This document shows, in pieces, positions 34,111 to 44,829 of a stretch of DNA of 64,000 bases. Under the pieces are notes generated by a model. The model ran no database searches and was not told the origin of the DNA. It saw only the letters and a program-made list of their open reading frames with translations. The DNA lies in assembly GCF_002994745.2 (NCBI RefSeq), contig NC_037093.1, positions 34,387,884-34,451,883 of the forward strand, given 5' to 3'. Every line of letters starts with the position of its first letter. Positions within the stretch are counted from its first letter, which is position 1. A program made the translations under genes and the position numbers. The DNA is from Rosa chinensis. Lineage: Eukaryota; Streptophyta; Magnoliopsida; Rosales; Rosaceae.

Positions 34111-34737
34111 TTCCGGTCCACCATTTTGCGGCCAGAATTGAAAAATCAAATGCCTAATTCTCTATTAATTGAGATCAAATCCGAAGACGAAAGCTTTGAA
34201 ATTTCGATTACCTGCAATTTGGGGAATGCTTGGCATCGCTTATTGCTCCATGTCTCCAAAGCAAAGAGACTTGAGTAAACCCAGTCAATTCAAATCAAAC
34301 AAAGAACAATATTAGTGTCGCTAACAATCACAAACAAGTGAATTCTTAGATCTTGAACAAAATCTTTAAGAGACTCTAAAAAGAAATAAAAATCAAAAGA
34401 GACGGAAAGAGAGCAGGAAATAAGCGGAATCTGCAAACCCAGAAACAAAGAACAAAGTGTGGAGGCCAGTTGGACCAATTGGGGTTCCACTAATTAGATC
34501 CAATTCCTAACGAGTAATCACATAGTTCTTTTAGCATTAAAAAAAAAAGTTCCCAAAGAAAAAACCCCAATCTAAAGAGGCATTCCATTTCCAGATGGAG
34601 CCTTAATCACACAAACACAATAACCTAACTATTTAGTAAATTTCAGTGCTATGCGCCATAAGAATTGTAAAAATTTATTACCAAATTACTTTCGATTCTC
34701 AATTTCAAAGCAAACCAGCAAAGCTTAAGTAAAATAC

Positions 34738-34989
34738 CAGTAAATTTGAAGGCCAAGTCAGAAATGCAAGCCACCACGGAGTCCGATATCTCCATACCGC
34801 TTTTCTTCGCTTCTTGGAGAACTAGAATTGAAAACTGAGGGAAAAAAAAAACCAGAAACGAAATCAAAAGCCGTCGAATTAGTGAGTGTGAAGATTTTTA
34901 GTACCTTCGGCATCGGCGATAGAGATGGTGGAGAGTCTGAATCGATCTCTGAGAACCTCGCTCACTGAATCGTCTTCTTCTCTCTCCAT
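34738..34989 (-). pseudogene. Captured MHF1/CENP-S-like gene fragment, two exons
   Basis: Exon 1 (34989-34905) reads MEREEDDSVSEVLRDRFRLS then TISIADAE, ending at a GT donor. Exon 2 (34812-34738) follows an AG acceptor and reads EAKKSGMEISDSVVACISDL then AFKFT. This is the N-terminal histone fold of MHF1 (CENP-S), partner of MHF2 and FANCM in DNA repair and meiotic crossover control. The following exons (EQLAKDLELF.. expected) were not found, so the protein is truncated. An in-frame ATG 36 codons upstream extends the ORF with a Lys/Glu/Arg-rich stretch. Confidence 0.75.
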
Positions 34990-35378
34990 TTTCCTCTCTT
35001 TCTTCTGATTCTCTTCTTCTCGGAGCTCGACCCGGTTTCGCCGTCGGATCTGGATTCCCGTCGCTTCCTGCCTCCGGCGCATTTCCTCTCCCGCCATTTC
35101 GCCTTCTGTTTCTTCCTCACGTCCTCTCCCTCTAGAAGCCGGTACACAATCTCCCGCAGGTCCTTGAAGTAATCAAACTCGGAGAAGGATGCGAGGTTGC
35201 AAGCGAGTTTTGGGGTGGTGCTTGTGGAGCCAAAACGCCGCCATATGGAAGCCTTCCTTGTCGGACTTTCCAGTTCCAGGCCTTGGGATTTGGATTCGGG
35301 TTCGGCTGGCGGCAGAGCGGTGGTGGTGGGTAAGGGTTTGTGGAGCTCCGGAGGACCGAGAAGACTGGGAGGAGCCAT
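34990..35378 (-). pseudogene. Unidentified captured first exon
   Basis: A frame opens at ATG 35378 with MAPPSLLGPPELHKPLPTTT, includes ASFSEFDYFKDLREIVYRLL, then becomes a highly charged Lys/Arg/Glu stretch that overlaps the MHF1-like start in another frame. GC content is higher than in the rest of the transposon, as in a host-gene 5' end. I do not recognise the protein; it may be a fourth captured gene. Confidence 0.4.
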
Positions 35379-36723
35379 GGCTCGATTTGTGTGAGTTAGC
35401 TAGCTGTGAAACTAGAGAGGGAGAGAGGACGTAGATGACCGTAATAATGGCGGTGAGTTCGAGTGAGCTTAGGGTCCAGAATGGAGGTCGAGTTTAGGAG
35501 GAGCTCCAGTTTAGGGTGAGTTCAGAGTGAAGGAGTTGAGCGAGACTATGATTAGGGTTTTCTGTTTCAGTTTTGGGGTCGGGCACAATTTTTTTTCGAA
35601 GTGTGAAAGTTTTAAGTTTTAGTACCTGCTCCTTCATTTCACTTAAAAGACTTAGCGCTTTTTGCAAAAATAGGTTCCCGCAAATTTTCAAACAAAACTT
35701 TTAACACCGGTCATTTTAAGAACCGATGTTAATGATATACATTTAAATCGGTATTTTCGTAAAACGATGTTAGATTACTTTTTTACATCGTGTGCAAGTA
35801 TGACCGATTTAAAACATGCGATGTCTATTAACAGATTTCTAGTAGTGCGCAATTGTAATATGAACTTTCAAGTCAACACCAAGATTGCTAATGCAGTATA
35901 AACCTTTCTACTGAGGAAACTTCACTGCGTGGCTTTTAACGTAGACAACACGAAAAAATCAATCCACTATGAATCAACTGAGTTCACAGTATACAAGTAG
36001 TGTTGTTCACAACAATCACTTTCACTTAGCAAATAGCTAACTTGTTTTACAACTGTTCTAACTCCTAACTCAATTATCACCCTATTCAAATGAGTCAATC
36101 TTCCATTCTTCCTTACACTCAACGTCTCACTGATCTTGAGAATAAACTATGCTAGTGACAGAGTATGCAAGGAAAAGAAACATATAACATGTAAAGAGAG
36201 TTTTTCAGAAAATGATTTGAGTGAACATATGCAGTACTAATACGACAAGTTTTGATGCACAAAAACTCTGCATGATAAAATCAGTTCTGAAACATTTTAT
36301 AGAGGAGCAAGACTCCCCCTCAATCAAATCTCTTTTTTCATATCAATCAAGATAAACAAAGAAAGCTTTTAAAACTAATTTCGATAAAAACTAAATACTT
36401 TCTAACTGTTTGCAAATCTAATCAATATTTGATATGCATTTCAAAAACCTTTTAATGCAGATAAGTATCTCAAATCAACTTAACCGATATGCAAATCAAT
36501 TTAAATCATGTAAAATGATATGAGATGAATCCCACCTTTAACCCAAGATCAGTGATAGTGATTCTCCTTGATTTTCTCTTCATGTTTTCCACGTCTCTTT
36601 ATTTGCCTTGAACCACCGGGATAGTTGGAAAAGTCTTCTCCTATTCTTTTGCAGCCTCCGATCTCCTAGTAGCCTTGGGAAAGTAGGTGTTGAATGGTAA
36701 TAGCCCAATATACTTACAATAAC

Positions 36724-37934
36724 CTAGTGATGAACTATATCTCTTTAGTTTCTTTTTCTATTCTTGTTAATGGCTCTTCTGTAGGACGGTTCAAACCAAC
36801 TCAAGGCATTAGACAAGGAGACCCTATCTCTCACTATATTTTTATTCTTGCTATGGAACCTTTTATCAAACAGCTAAATAATCTGGCTAGCAACCACAAG
36901 TCTCAGGTAGGCTTATTGTCTTCCGCACTCAGATTTAGAATTTCTAACCTTATGGTTGCAGATGACTATCTTATTTTTTCTAACCTTATTTTTGTAGATG
37001 ACTGTTGGATTTAGAATTTCTATTGTAAATATTATTTCTCGATATTCTGCTGCCTCTGGACAAAAATTAAATTATCACAAATTGTCCTTATACTTTTCCC
37101 CCAAGGTAAGTGTCATTCTAAAACTAGACATTGTTAATATTCTCCAAATTTAACAAAAATCCACTATTGAAAAATATCTTGGCATTCACAATGTGATCTT
37201 TTGGAAGGACCCTATATTAATGCTAAAGAACTTCTCCTGAAAATCTCCAACAGATTAGTTGGCTGGAAAAAAGGCTCCCTTTCAAGAGCGGGTAGACTTA
37301 CTCTTATTAAGGCTAACCTTGCTGGTATGCCTAATCATGTGATGACCTGTTTTAGGTGTCCAAAGAAAGTAACCAATGAAATTGACAAATAAGCCAAATC
37401 CTTTTGTGGGGATCCGACATGAAATGTCCTCCTGTTGCTTGGGATCAAGTTTGCAGGCCTAAAGCTATAGCTGGCTTAGGTGTGAGACCAGCTACGTTTT
37501 TTTTAACAATGTAGCTCTTGGAAAATTAGCCTGAAAAAATTATCAATGATCATGACAACAGGTGGGCTCAGATCATGAGGAAGAAATTCTTAAGAAAGCT
37601 TCCTTCTTTCAGGCAAAAAAGAAGCAACAAAACTCCCTGGCTAGGAATGGTATTCTTAATGCAAGACAACTAATACTTAAGGGCATGCGATGGATCATAG
37701 GAAACGGAAAGGACATCAAGTTCTATACCTTCAATTGGGTTATTGATCACCCTTTACTGAACTATATCCTTGAGGACAGACTACACTTAATCAACATTGA
37801 GGAAACAGTTAGTGACTACATCAGTAACAATACCTGGAATAAGAACAAATTGTCTTCTGCTCTAGACCCACCTGTTGTTGATCAAATCCTTGGAATTTCT
37901 CTTCCGGTGATGGAGCAACAGGATGAGTACATCT
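36724..37934 (+). pseudogene. LINE RT C-terminal half
   Basis: Continues the split LINE: ISLVSFSILVNGSSVGRFKP, TQGIRQGDPISHYIFILAME, and a doubled catalytic region MVADDYLIFSN / IFVDDCWI, then LSRAGRLTLIKANLAGMPNH and CPKKVTNEIDK. The stop after FVDDCWI (near 37012) and others near 37390 and 37530 break it. Ends at the CATCT target site of the second Copia element. Confidence 0.8.
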
Positions 37935-38268
37935 TGTTAGAATTAATGTCTTCCTAATTAAGTCAAATGGCATGGTCAGAGTTTTGTATTTTATATTTCT
38001 TTGACCATAGTTTATGTGTTTTGTGGCTGAGAAACATCTAGCCTTGTGTGGTTTTATATTGTTCCAGCAGCACTTCAAGTCTTGGGATATAAGCCCAAGC
38101 ATCTGTGTAATTGTTTTAAGGAGATCAGAATAGAAAATAGAAGAGCTACATGGTCTGCTCTCTGTTTGTCTCTTTATCTTTCTGAAATTTTCTCATCTAC
38201 ATCTTTCTTCTTTACTTCAATATAGTTTTGGAGAGTTATTGTAGGTGAGTGAGAGATAGATTCTAACA
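37935..38268 (+). repeat. 5' LTR of the second Copia element
   Basis: TG...CA ends, 334 bp, directly followed by the PBS. Matches 42430-42763 along its full length. Confidence 0.93.
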
Positions 38269-38280
38269 TGGTATCAGAGC
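38269..38280 (+). promoter_or_regulatory. Primer-binding site (initiator Met tRNA)
   Basis: TGGTATCAGAGC abuts the 5' LTR and is the standard plant Copia PBS, complementary to the 3' end of initiator methionine tRNA. Confidence 0.92.
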
Positions 38281-38357
38281 TGTATTAGATCAAATACAGT
38301 TTTGGGCGATTGTGAATAAAAAAAAAAGGAAGAAGAAGTCCCTAGAATAAGAAATCA

Positions 38358-39373
38358 ATGTCAAACGACTCTAGTGAGAAAAACTTGTCAGCTCCAGTCT
38401 TCTATGGTGAAAACTACAACTATTGGAGGGTTAAGATGAGGACACTCTTCATCTCTCATGGTCTTTGGAAATTTGTTGAAGTAGGATTCTAAGATCCTGA
38501 TCCTGAGAGGACTTTGACAGATGCAGAGAACATGCTACTGGAAAGCAACATCAAGAAGGATGCCAGAGCTCTCTATATCATTCAAATGGGTCTATCAAAT
38601 GAGATCTTCCCAAGGGTTTCCAATGAGATAAAAGCCAAGGATGCTTGGGATGTTCTGGAGAAAGAATACAGGGGAACTACAAAGGTAAGAGCAGTTAAAT
38701 TATAGCATCTTAGAAGAGATTTTGAGTATGCTAGGATGAAAGATGGTGAGTTGTTGAATGATTATCTCACCAGACTTACTGATGTCATTAATCAAATGAA
38801 ATCATATGGTGAAAAAATTTCTGATCGCAGAATGGTGGAGAAATTGCTCCTTAGTTTGTCTCAAAAATATGATACAGTTGTTAATGTTATTGAGGAAACT
38901 AAAGACTTAGATTCTCTAACTATCGAAGAACTCAAAGGGTCGATTAAAGCCTTTGATCAGCGATTAGAAATTCATGCCGAGTAGTCTGTTGAAACAGCAT
39001 TTCAATCCTTGAATGTCAGCTCCAAAGGAAAGTGGAAGGCTGAGTCAAGTTCTCAGCAAAACAAGCCTAAAGTTGAGAAGAACTGGAAGAGTACAAATCA
39101 GAAAAATAAAGGCAAAAGTACCTTTGAGAAGAAGCTTGTTCCAGAAGTGTCTACACCACAACCTCATTTCATAAAGTGCAAGATTTGTGGAAAATTTCAT
39201 AGGGGAATCTATTGGCATAAAGGCAAGCCAAAGTGTTCCAACTGTGAGAGATTTGGGCATGTTCAAAAAGACTGCAATTACAAAGTAAATCAGCAAGCAA
39301 ATTATACTGAAGAAGTCCAAAGTGATCACAACCTTTTCTTTGCCTGTCATATATGCAGCAACTGTACAAAATA
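38358..39373 (+). pseudogene. Copia gag (second Copia element)
   Basis: Starts MSNDSSEKNLSAPVFYGENY at ATG 38358 and shows the usual plant Copia gag layout: NYWRVKMRTLF, KDAWDVLEKEYRGTTKVRAV, YLTRLTDVINQMKSYGEKIS, MVEKLLLSLSQKYDTVV, and a CCHC knuckle CSNCERFGHVQKDC near 39237. Stops at about 38490, 38703 and 38982 interrupt a frame that otherwise reads through, and the zinc-knuckle part overlaps the protease frame. Confidence 0.87.
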
Positions 39374-40485
39374 ATGATCAAGTTTGGTTTATTGACAGTG
39401 CTTGTAGCAATCATATGACAGCAAACAAATCTCTACTTATTGACATAGATACTTCGGTGACCCCAAGAGTGAGGATGGATGATGGCAATCTAGCTCAATC
39501 TCAAGGTAGAGGTACACTTGTGGTGGAAACAAAGAAGGGTAGAATGTATATCAAGGAAGTGATGATTGTCCCTAATTTGGCTGAGAATTTGTTGAGTGTG
39601 GGTCAGCTTATAGAGCATGGCTACTATGTGGATTTTGGAGATAATTCATGTGCTATGTATGGGAAAAGAGATAGAACTCAACAAATTGCTAAGGTGAAAA
39701 TGGAAGGAAACAGTAGCTTTCCTATCACCTTAAATTACTCTGCATCTCCTTCAAAGAGTGTAGATGTTTCATGGAAGGTAGATGTTCTGAATAATGCTTG
39801 GCTATGGCATAGAAGGCTGGGACACTTGAACTTTTAAAGCTTGAAGCATCTTAAAGAGAAGGATATGGTGCATGGCTTACCAATTATACAAGAAGCTAGT
39901 GAAATCTGTGAAGGGTGTGCAGTTGGCAAGCAACATATAGACTCTTTTCCAAAGGAGAAAGCTTGGAGAGCCTCAAAGCCACTTGAGCTCATACATTCAG
40001 ATGTTTGTGGACCGATGAATACTGCTACACATGGAGGTAACAGATATTTCTTGACTTTCATCGATGATTTTTCTAGAATGTCATGGTGTTACTTCTTGAG
40101 ACAAAAATCAAATGTATTCTCTATGTTTAAAAAGTTGCAAATGATGGTAGAAAGACAAAGTGGCTTTCTAATTAAGACATTGAGAAGTGATAGAGGTGGC
40201 GACTACAACTCAAAGGAGTTCGACAAGTTCTGTAATGATTTGGGACTTGAAAGACAACTGACAACAACATATACCCCACAGCAAAACGGAGTAGCCAAGA
40301 GGAAGAACATGACTATTGTCGAAATGGCAAAGTCCATGTTACATGAAAAAGGATTACCTTATGTTTTCTGGGGAGAAGCAGTCAATACTACTGTGTATTT
40401 GATGAATCGTTGTCCCACTAAGGCAGTGAAGGATTTGACACCTTTTGAATGTTGGCGTAGAAGAAAACCTTCTGCAACCACTTAA
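39322..40485 (+). pseudogene. Copia protease and integrase (second Copia element)
   Basis: Protease block VWFIDSACSNHMTANKSLLI near 39385 has DSA where the family has DSG. Integrase follows: WHRRLGHLNF then an in-frame TAA at 39836-39838, CEGCAVGKQHIDSFP, LTFIDDFSRMSWCYFL, LRSDRGGDY and YTPQQNGVAKRKN, where V-A-K-R replaces V-A-E-R, so the third acidic residue of the D,D,E triad appears to be Lys. The frame ends at 40485; the rest is shifted. Confidence 0.87.
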
Positions 40486-40709
40486 GAGTGTTCGGTTCAG
40501 TTTGCTTCATTCTTGTAGCAAAAGAGCTGAGACACAAGCTTGAAGAAAATAGTGAGAAATGCATCTTTGTGGGGTACATCGATCAAACTAAAGGCTACAG
40601 GCTTTACAACTAGAAGAAGGAGAAGATAGTTATCTCAAGAGATGTAATCTTCAACAAAAAAGCTTTATGGGACTGGAAAAGCAAATATGTCCAGATTTCG
40701 ACACTTCAA

Positions 40710-42435
40710 GTGGGTGAAGATAATGAAGGAGAAGAGTTTGAAGAAGAAGCTGGTTATTTCCAATCTCATGTTCACTCTCCTCAACCAACTAGTCCTCAAC
40801 CTCCACAATCACAAGCTTCAACTCCTAGCTCAACTCCAATAAGGACGAGAAGTCTCTGTGATGTGTATGCTAGCTGTAACTTCTGTGTTACTAAACCAGA
40901 AACTTATGATGAAGTAATCAAAGATGTGGCATGGAAGAAAGCAATGGTGGAAGAAATTTCTGTGATTGAAAAAAATTCAACATGGGATTTGGTGAACAGA
41001 CCAAGTGACAAAATTGTCATTGGTGTGAAATGGCTCTACAAGACAAAGCTGAACATAGACGGTTACATTCAAAGAAACAAGGCCAGACTTGTGGCTAAAG
41101 GGTATTCTCAACAACCAGGTGTTGATTTTCATGAGACTTATGCACCGATTGCACGTTTGGATACAATCAGGGCTCTAATTGCATTGGCAACTCAGAAAAA
41201 TTGGTCTTTATACCAATTGGATGTCCAGTCAGCCTTCTTGAATGGAGTGTTGAATGAGGAAGTGTATGTTGAACAACCTCAAGGCTTTGTGACTGAAAAT
41301 GAAGAACATAAAGTTTATAAGTTGAAGAAAGCCTTATATAGCTTGAAGCAAGCTCCTCGTGCATGGTACGGAGAGATTGATTCTCATTTCATCAAAGATG
41401 GCTTTCAAAGGAGCGAGAATGAGCCAACCTTGTACATCAAAACTAAAGGTAACACTGAAATTCTCATTGTCTCAATCTATGTTGATGACTTAGTGTTTAC
41501 TGGAAGTTGTGAGGAAATGGTTCTAAATTTTAAAAATGAGATGATGAAAAAATATGAGATGAGTGACTTGGGTCTATTGCATTATTTTCTGGGAATTGGT
41601 GTCTCTCAATCTGAAAATGGTATCTTTGTTTCCCAAAAGAAATATGCTAAATCCATTCTTGAGAAATTTGGAATGGGAGGGTGCAAATTTGTTGCTATAC
41701 CTCTTATTGTGAATGAAAAACTTTCGAAAGATGATGGAAGCAAACCTGTTGACACAAGTGTGTACAGAAGCTTGGTTGGAAGCCTCCTTTATTTGACTGC
41801 AACAAGACCTGATGTCATGTATGCAGCAAGTCTTTTGTCTAGGTTCATGCATAATCCTACTCAAATGCATCTTGGGACTGCCAAGAGAGTGTTGAGATAT
41901 ATTCAAGGGTCAATTGATTTTGGAATGATGAATCGAAAGAACATTAAACCGAAGTTATTTGGTTTTTGTGATAGTGACTGGAGTGGGAGTCTGGATGATT
42001 CAAAAAGCACATCAGGTTATGCCTTTACAATAGGTTCTGGGGTGTTTTCATGGGGTTCCAACAAGCAACAGAGTGTTGCTTTATCCACAACTGAAGTAGA
42101 ATATGTATCTGCAGCTGAAGCTACTTCTCAAGCAATTTGGCTGAGAAGAATTCTGGAAGACTTTGGTGCAATCTGAAGCAACTCCTCTCTTGTGTGACAA
42201 CCACTCTGCAATAGCTCTGACAAAGAATCCTGTTTTTCGCAATAGCTACAAGCATATTGCAAGAAAGTATCACTTCATTAGGTTTGTTGTTGAAGACAAG
42301 GAGATTGAAGTTTTATATTGCAAATCTGAAGATCAAGTGGTAGACATCTTCACCAAATCTTTGCCAAAAGAAAGGTTTACCTATCTCAGGGGATTACTGG
42401 GAGTTCAGCAGCAAGACATTAAGAAGGAGTGTTAG
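40710..42435 (+). pseudogene. Copia reverse transcriptase and RNase H (second Copia element)
   Basis: The 488-codon frame 40710-42176 contains an uninterrupted RT: KARLVAKGYSQQPGVDFHET, LDVQSAFLNG, LYSLKQAPRAWY, the intact catalytic SIYVDDLVFTGS near 41478, and SLLYLTATRPDVMYA. RNase H starts DSDWSGSLDDSKSTSG and STTEVEYVSAAEA; after a frameshift near 42165 it ends HIARKYHFIRF, VDIFTKSLPKERF by 42435. The RT core itself is undamaged, unlike gag and integrase. Confidence 0.9.
42418..42429 (+). promoter_or_regulatory. Polypurine tract of the second Copia element
   Basis: ATTAAGAAGGAG directly precedes the 3' LTR and provides the purine run used for plus-strand priming. Confidence 0.7.
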
Positions 42436-42763
42436 AATTAATGTCTTCCTAGTTAAGTCAAATGGCATGGTCAGAGTTTTGTATTTTATATTTCTTTGAC
42501 CATAGTTTATGTGTTTTGTGGCTGAGAAACATCTAGCCTTGTGTGGTTTTAGATTGTTCTAGCAGCACTTCAAGTCTTGGGATATAAGCTCAAGCATCTG
42601 TGTAATTGTTTTAAGGAGATCAGAATAGAAAATAGAAGAGCTACATGGTCTGCTCTCTGTTCGTCTCTTTATCTTTCTGAAATTTTCTCATCTACATCTT
42701 TCTTCTTTACTTCAATATAGTTTTGGAGAGTTATTGTAGGTGAGTGAGAGATAGATTCTAACA
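42430..42763 (+). repeat. 3' LTR of the second Copia element
   Basis: 334 bp, about 98.5% identical by eye to the 5' copy, followed by the duplicated CATCT. Confidence 0.92.
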
Positions 42764-42768
42764 CATCT

Positions 42769-43620
42769 AGGGTCCTGCCCATCATGGTAAGTATACTATT
42801 AAATCTGCTACTTGGTTACAACTTTCTAATTTACAAAAACATGAGCAAATTGACCTTATAAATAAGCTTTGGAAACTGAACATCCAGCCAAAAGTTAAAA
42901 TGTTTGGCTAGTTACTCCTAAGAGGAAGACTAAAAACCAAAGATAGGCTCTCTAGGTTTGGAATGATAAGTGACAACTCGTCCCCTTTGTCAAGAGAAGA
43001 CAATGAAACAGCCAACCACCTGTTTGGCTATTGCAAGTTTACTAAAGAAATTTAAAATCTTGCTGGCATAGATTCCCCAGTCAACTAGGAAGAAGGCTAT
43101 CTTAAAGTTTTTAAGGAGCTCTTTCTTTTACACCCTTTCGATGGTGAGCTATTTGAAAAAATCGTTACCATTTGCTGGCAAATTTGGAAGGCTAGGAATG
43201 ATGTTGTTTTCCGAAATGCTTCTTCGACCCAGGGAACAGTGACTGCAGCTGCTGCTACCATTATTCAAAATAATTCTAACCATCTTGTGTTCTCTAGTGT
43301 TGTGCTACCATCCCCTCATCCAAACTCAATTAGATGGCAGCCATCTTCTAGAGACTCTGTCAAGATCAACTTTGACGATTCCGTTTGCCAAGACTCTGTT
43401 GCGGGAGGTTTTGTAATCAGAGACACTAATGGAAGACCTCTATTTGCAGCTACTCGACAAGTTGGTAAGACAATAGTACCAATTGTTGAAGCCATAGCCT
43501 TTCGCAACAGCTTGGATTGTGCAAAAGCTAAAGGTTACAGAAGGATAGAGATGGAGGGAGACTCAAAGCTTTGTAATTGATGTTGTCAAAGGTGCTATTA
43601 GGAAACACGATCGTTAAGGA
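42769..43620 (+). pseudogene. LINE connection region and RNase H
   Basis: Last visible part of the split LINE. Reads GKYTIKSATWLQLSNLQKHE, a damaged zf-RVT stretch (LWKLNIQPKVKMFG), and RNase H with SVKINFDDSVCQDSVAGGFV near 43365 and YRRIEMEGDSK near 43540. After a frameshift, VIDVVKGAI follows, then homology fades near 43600 where Gypsy-type sequence begins. Confidence 0.75.
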
Positions 43621-44814
43621 AGCTTAAGCGGAAAGCATCGGAGTTTGGAATACGCCGGCATTTTCAGGTAGGGTGAGCTGTCCCTTCCTTGTTAGAAGAT
43701 TTTTTATATATGTGGAATGCTCTAGTATTATAGTATGCTGCCTATGGGTACGTTTTTGGTTGTTCATTAGTCGATGTCTCGTGATATCTGTATTTTTATA
43801 ACTGATAATTGTTTATTGCGAAAAACCAGGGCTAGACTTGCATGTTGAGATACTGTACCCCACTGTATGTTTGTACTTGTGACCTGAAAGTGAATGGGAC
43901 CTAGATGAGTCGATTCCTAGTCATCCCACGGTGTTGATAACTGTTAACCTCCAGGGGGGCTATGCTCCAATGTGCGTCAAAGAAAGGTAAATACCGACGG
44001 TGAACTAGTCATAGGACACTCTGGGCCAAGAAATGGACACTTTCGCTACTTGTAGTCACAAGGACTACAGAGTAGTTGGTCAGTTCTCGAAGGATGACGA
44101 ACCGGTTGGTCACCAATTGTTTTAGATTAGCCGGCAAGTAAGTATCTCAGAGCTCCAAGTTGTGTGAAGCATGCTGCATACAATTTTTCAAAAATGACAA
44201 CGACGATTGTTTTTGTTTGCATTTGTTTTACTCGATTTCACAAATGCACACAATCTATATCCTAGTACCTATGTTTTACTTATTAGTTTTCAAACCTAAC
44301 TAAGGTTGGGTCAGCCCCTATTGGGCTAGCAAGGACGAAATGCTCACCCTTACATTTCAAGTTACAATGAGGTCATTCCAGACGATCTGGATTAGAAGTG
44401 GGTCGTTGGCCAAATTCATTGAAGTCCTTCCCTTTTGGTACTCTATCAATTTACTCGCTTTCCTTTCAATGTTGAACTCAGTTAAATTTTGTGTGGTCCG
44501 CCTACCTGGTAGCGCGCCTCACCCTTTGTTTTATTGTTGCTGTTGAACTCCTTTTATTTCTGTTATGATGTAAGCCCTAAGGCATCACAATGCACTTGCC
44601 TACTTTGATTTGAAGTATTTCCAGACTTGTCAATTTGAATTTTGGGTTGTTGATCGAAAGTCCTTTCTTAAAAATTTTAATTGTCTCTTATTTTTTAAAA
44701 ATCGTAGTTCAAAAGGCCTTGTAGTATTAAGTTGGTAGGTCTACAACGTATCGAGCTCCTATTGGCTTAATATTACGACGCTATGATATACCCACTCGAG
44801 TCTCCATAGTGAAA

Positions 44815-44829
44815 TGGTATCAGAGTCGG
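44815..44829 (+). promoter_or_regulatory. Primer-binding site of the Gypsy element
   Basis: TGGTATCAGAGTCGG lies after a probable LTR end and matches the initiator Met tRNA PBS (TGGTATCAGAGC) at 11 of 12 positions. It marks the upstream noncoding block as LTR-derived. Confidence 0.75.

Larger units (their letters stand above)
30973..35848 (-). mobile_element. Non-autonomous CACTA transposon carrying host gene fragments (Pack-CACTA)
   Basis: Ends are TCACTACTAGAATTTTGTTT at the left and the complement of GCACTACTAGAAATCTGTTA at the right: an imperfect inverted repeat holding CACTACTAGAA. GCA is duplicated at 30970-30972 and 35849-35851, a 3-bp duplication as in CACTA (En/Spm) elements. Both subterminal zones (30990-31560 and 35700-35835) repeat the word CGATGT, often AACCGATGT, in both orientations, like transposase-binding repeats. 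No transposase frame is present. The inside holds intron-containing pieces of at least three plant genes, all on the minus strand. Total 4876 bp. The outermost base differs between the two ends. Confidence 0.83.
20665..36718 (-). mobile_element. SIRE/Maximus-like Ty1-Copia element, minus strand, with nested insertions
   Basis: Flanked by exact 5-bp duplications ATAAC (20660-20664 and 36719-36723). On the minus strand: 5' LTR (36718 to 30928, interrupted by a CACTA element), PBS (30925-30914), gag with a long coiled coil, protease, integrase, RT, RNase H, a downstream open frame, PPT and 3' LTR (21576 to 20665). Without the nested CACTA and solo LTR it would be about 9.2 kb. The long gag with a late zinc knuckle, the WYMDSGCSRHMTG protease and extra sequence between pol and the 3' LTR fit the SIRE/Maximus lineage. 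The two LTRs differ at roughly 35 of 900 positions by eye count. Frames are broken at several points, so it is inactive. Confidence 0.87.
30928..36718 (-). repeat. 5' LTR of the SIRE-like Copia, split by a CACTA element
   Basis: Two parts, 30928-30972 and 35852-36718, together align with the intact 3' LTR. The break falls at TTTGCAATTG of the LTR, 45 bases from its downstream edge, where GCA is duplicated. Its promoter is therefore almost 5 kb from the element's own gag. Confidence 0.88.
37935..42763 (+). mobile_element. Ty1-Copia element, 4829 bp, TSD CATCT
   Basis: Two 334-bp LTRs (37935-38268 and 42430-42763) beginning TGTTAGAATTAATG and ending TAGATTCTAACA enclose PBS, gag, protease, integrase, RT, RNase H and PPT. 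Exact CATCT duplications lie at 37930-37934 and 42764-42768. By eye the LTRs differ at about 5 of 334 positions (about 1.5%), so it is younger than the SIRE-like Copia. Several stops and frameshifts in gag-pol make it non-autonomous today. Short LTRs and compact size are compatible with an Ale/Retrofit-type lineage, but I do not assign it firmly. Confidence 0.92.
17480..43620 (+). mobile_element. L1-type LINE split into five parts by later insertions
   Basis: Segments at about 17480-18090, 18400-18753, 20111-20664, 36724-37934 and 42769-43620 read in order as one plus-strand LINE: endonuclease end, linker, RT, then RNase H. Removing the intervening elements and one copy of each target duplication restores continuity, for example CIDDN / NDNMLLLQQIK across the solo LTR. 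It has no intact frame and is 5'-truncated within the endonuclease. The right end runs into Gypsy-related sequence near 43600. It is the oldest layer of the nest. Confidence 0.85.

Noticed and set aside
34066..34278. 70-codon plus-strand frame
   Set aside because: Antisense to the captured SWD2-like first exon, which explains the open sequence.
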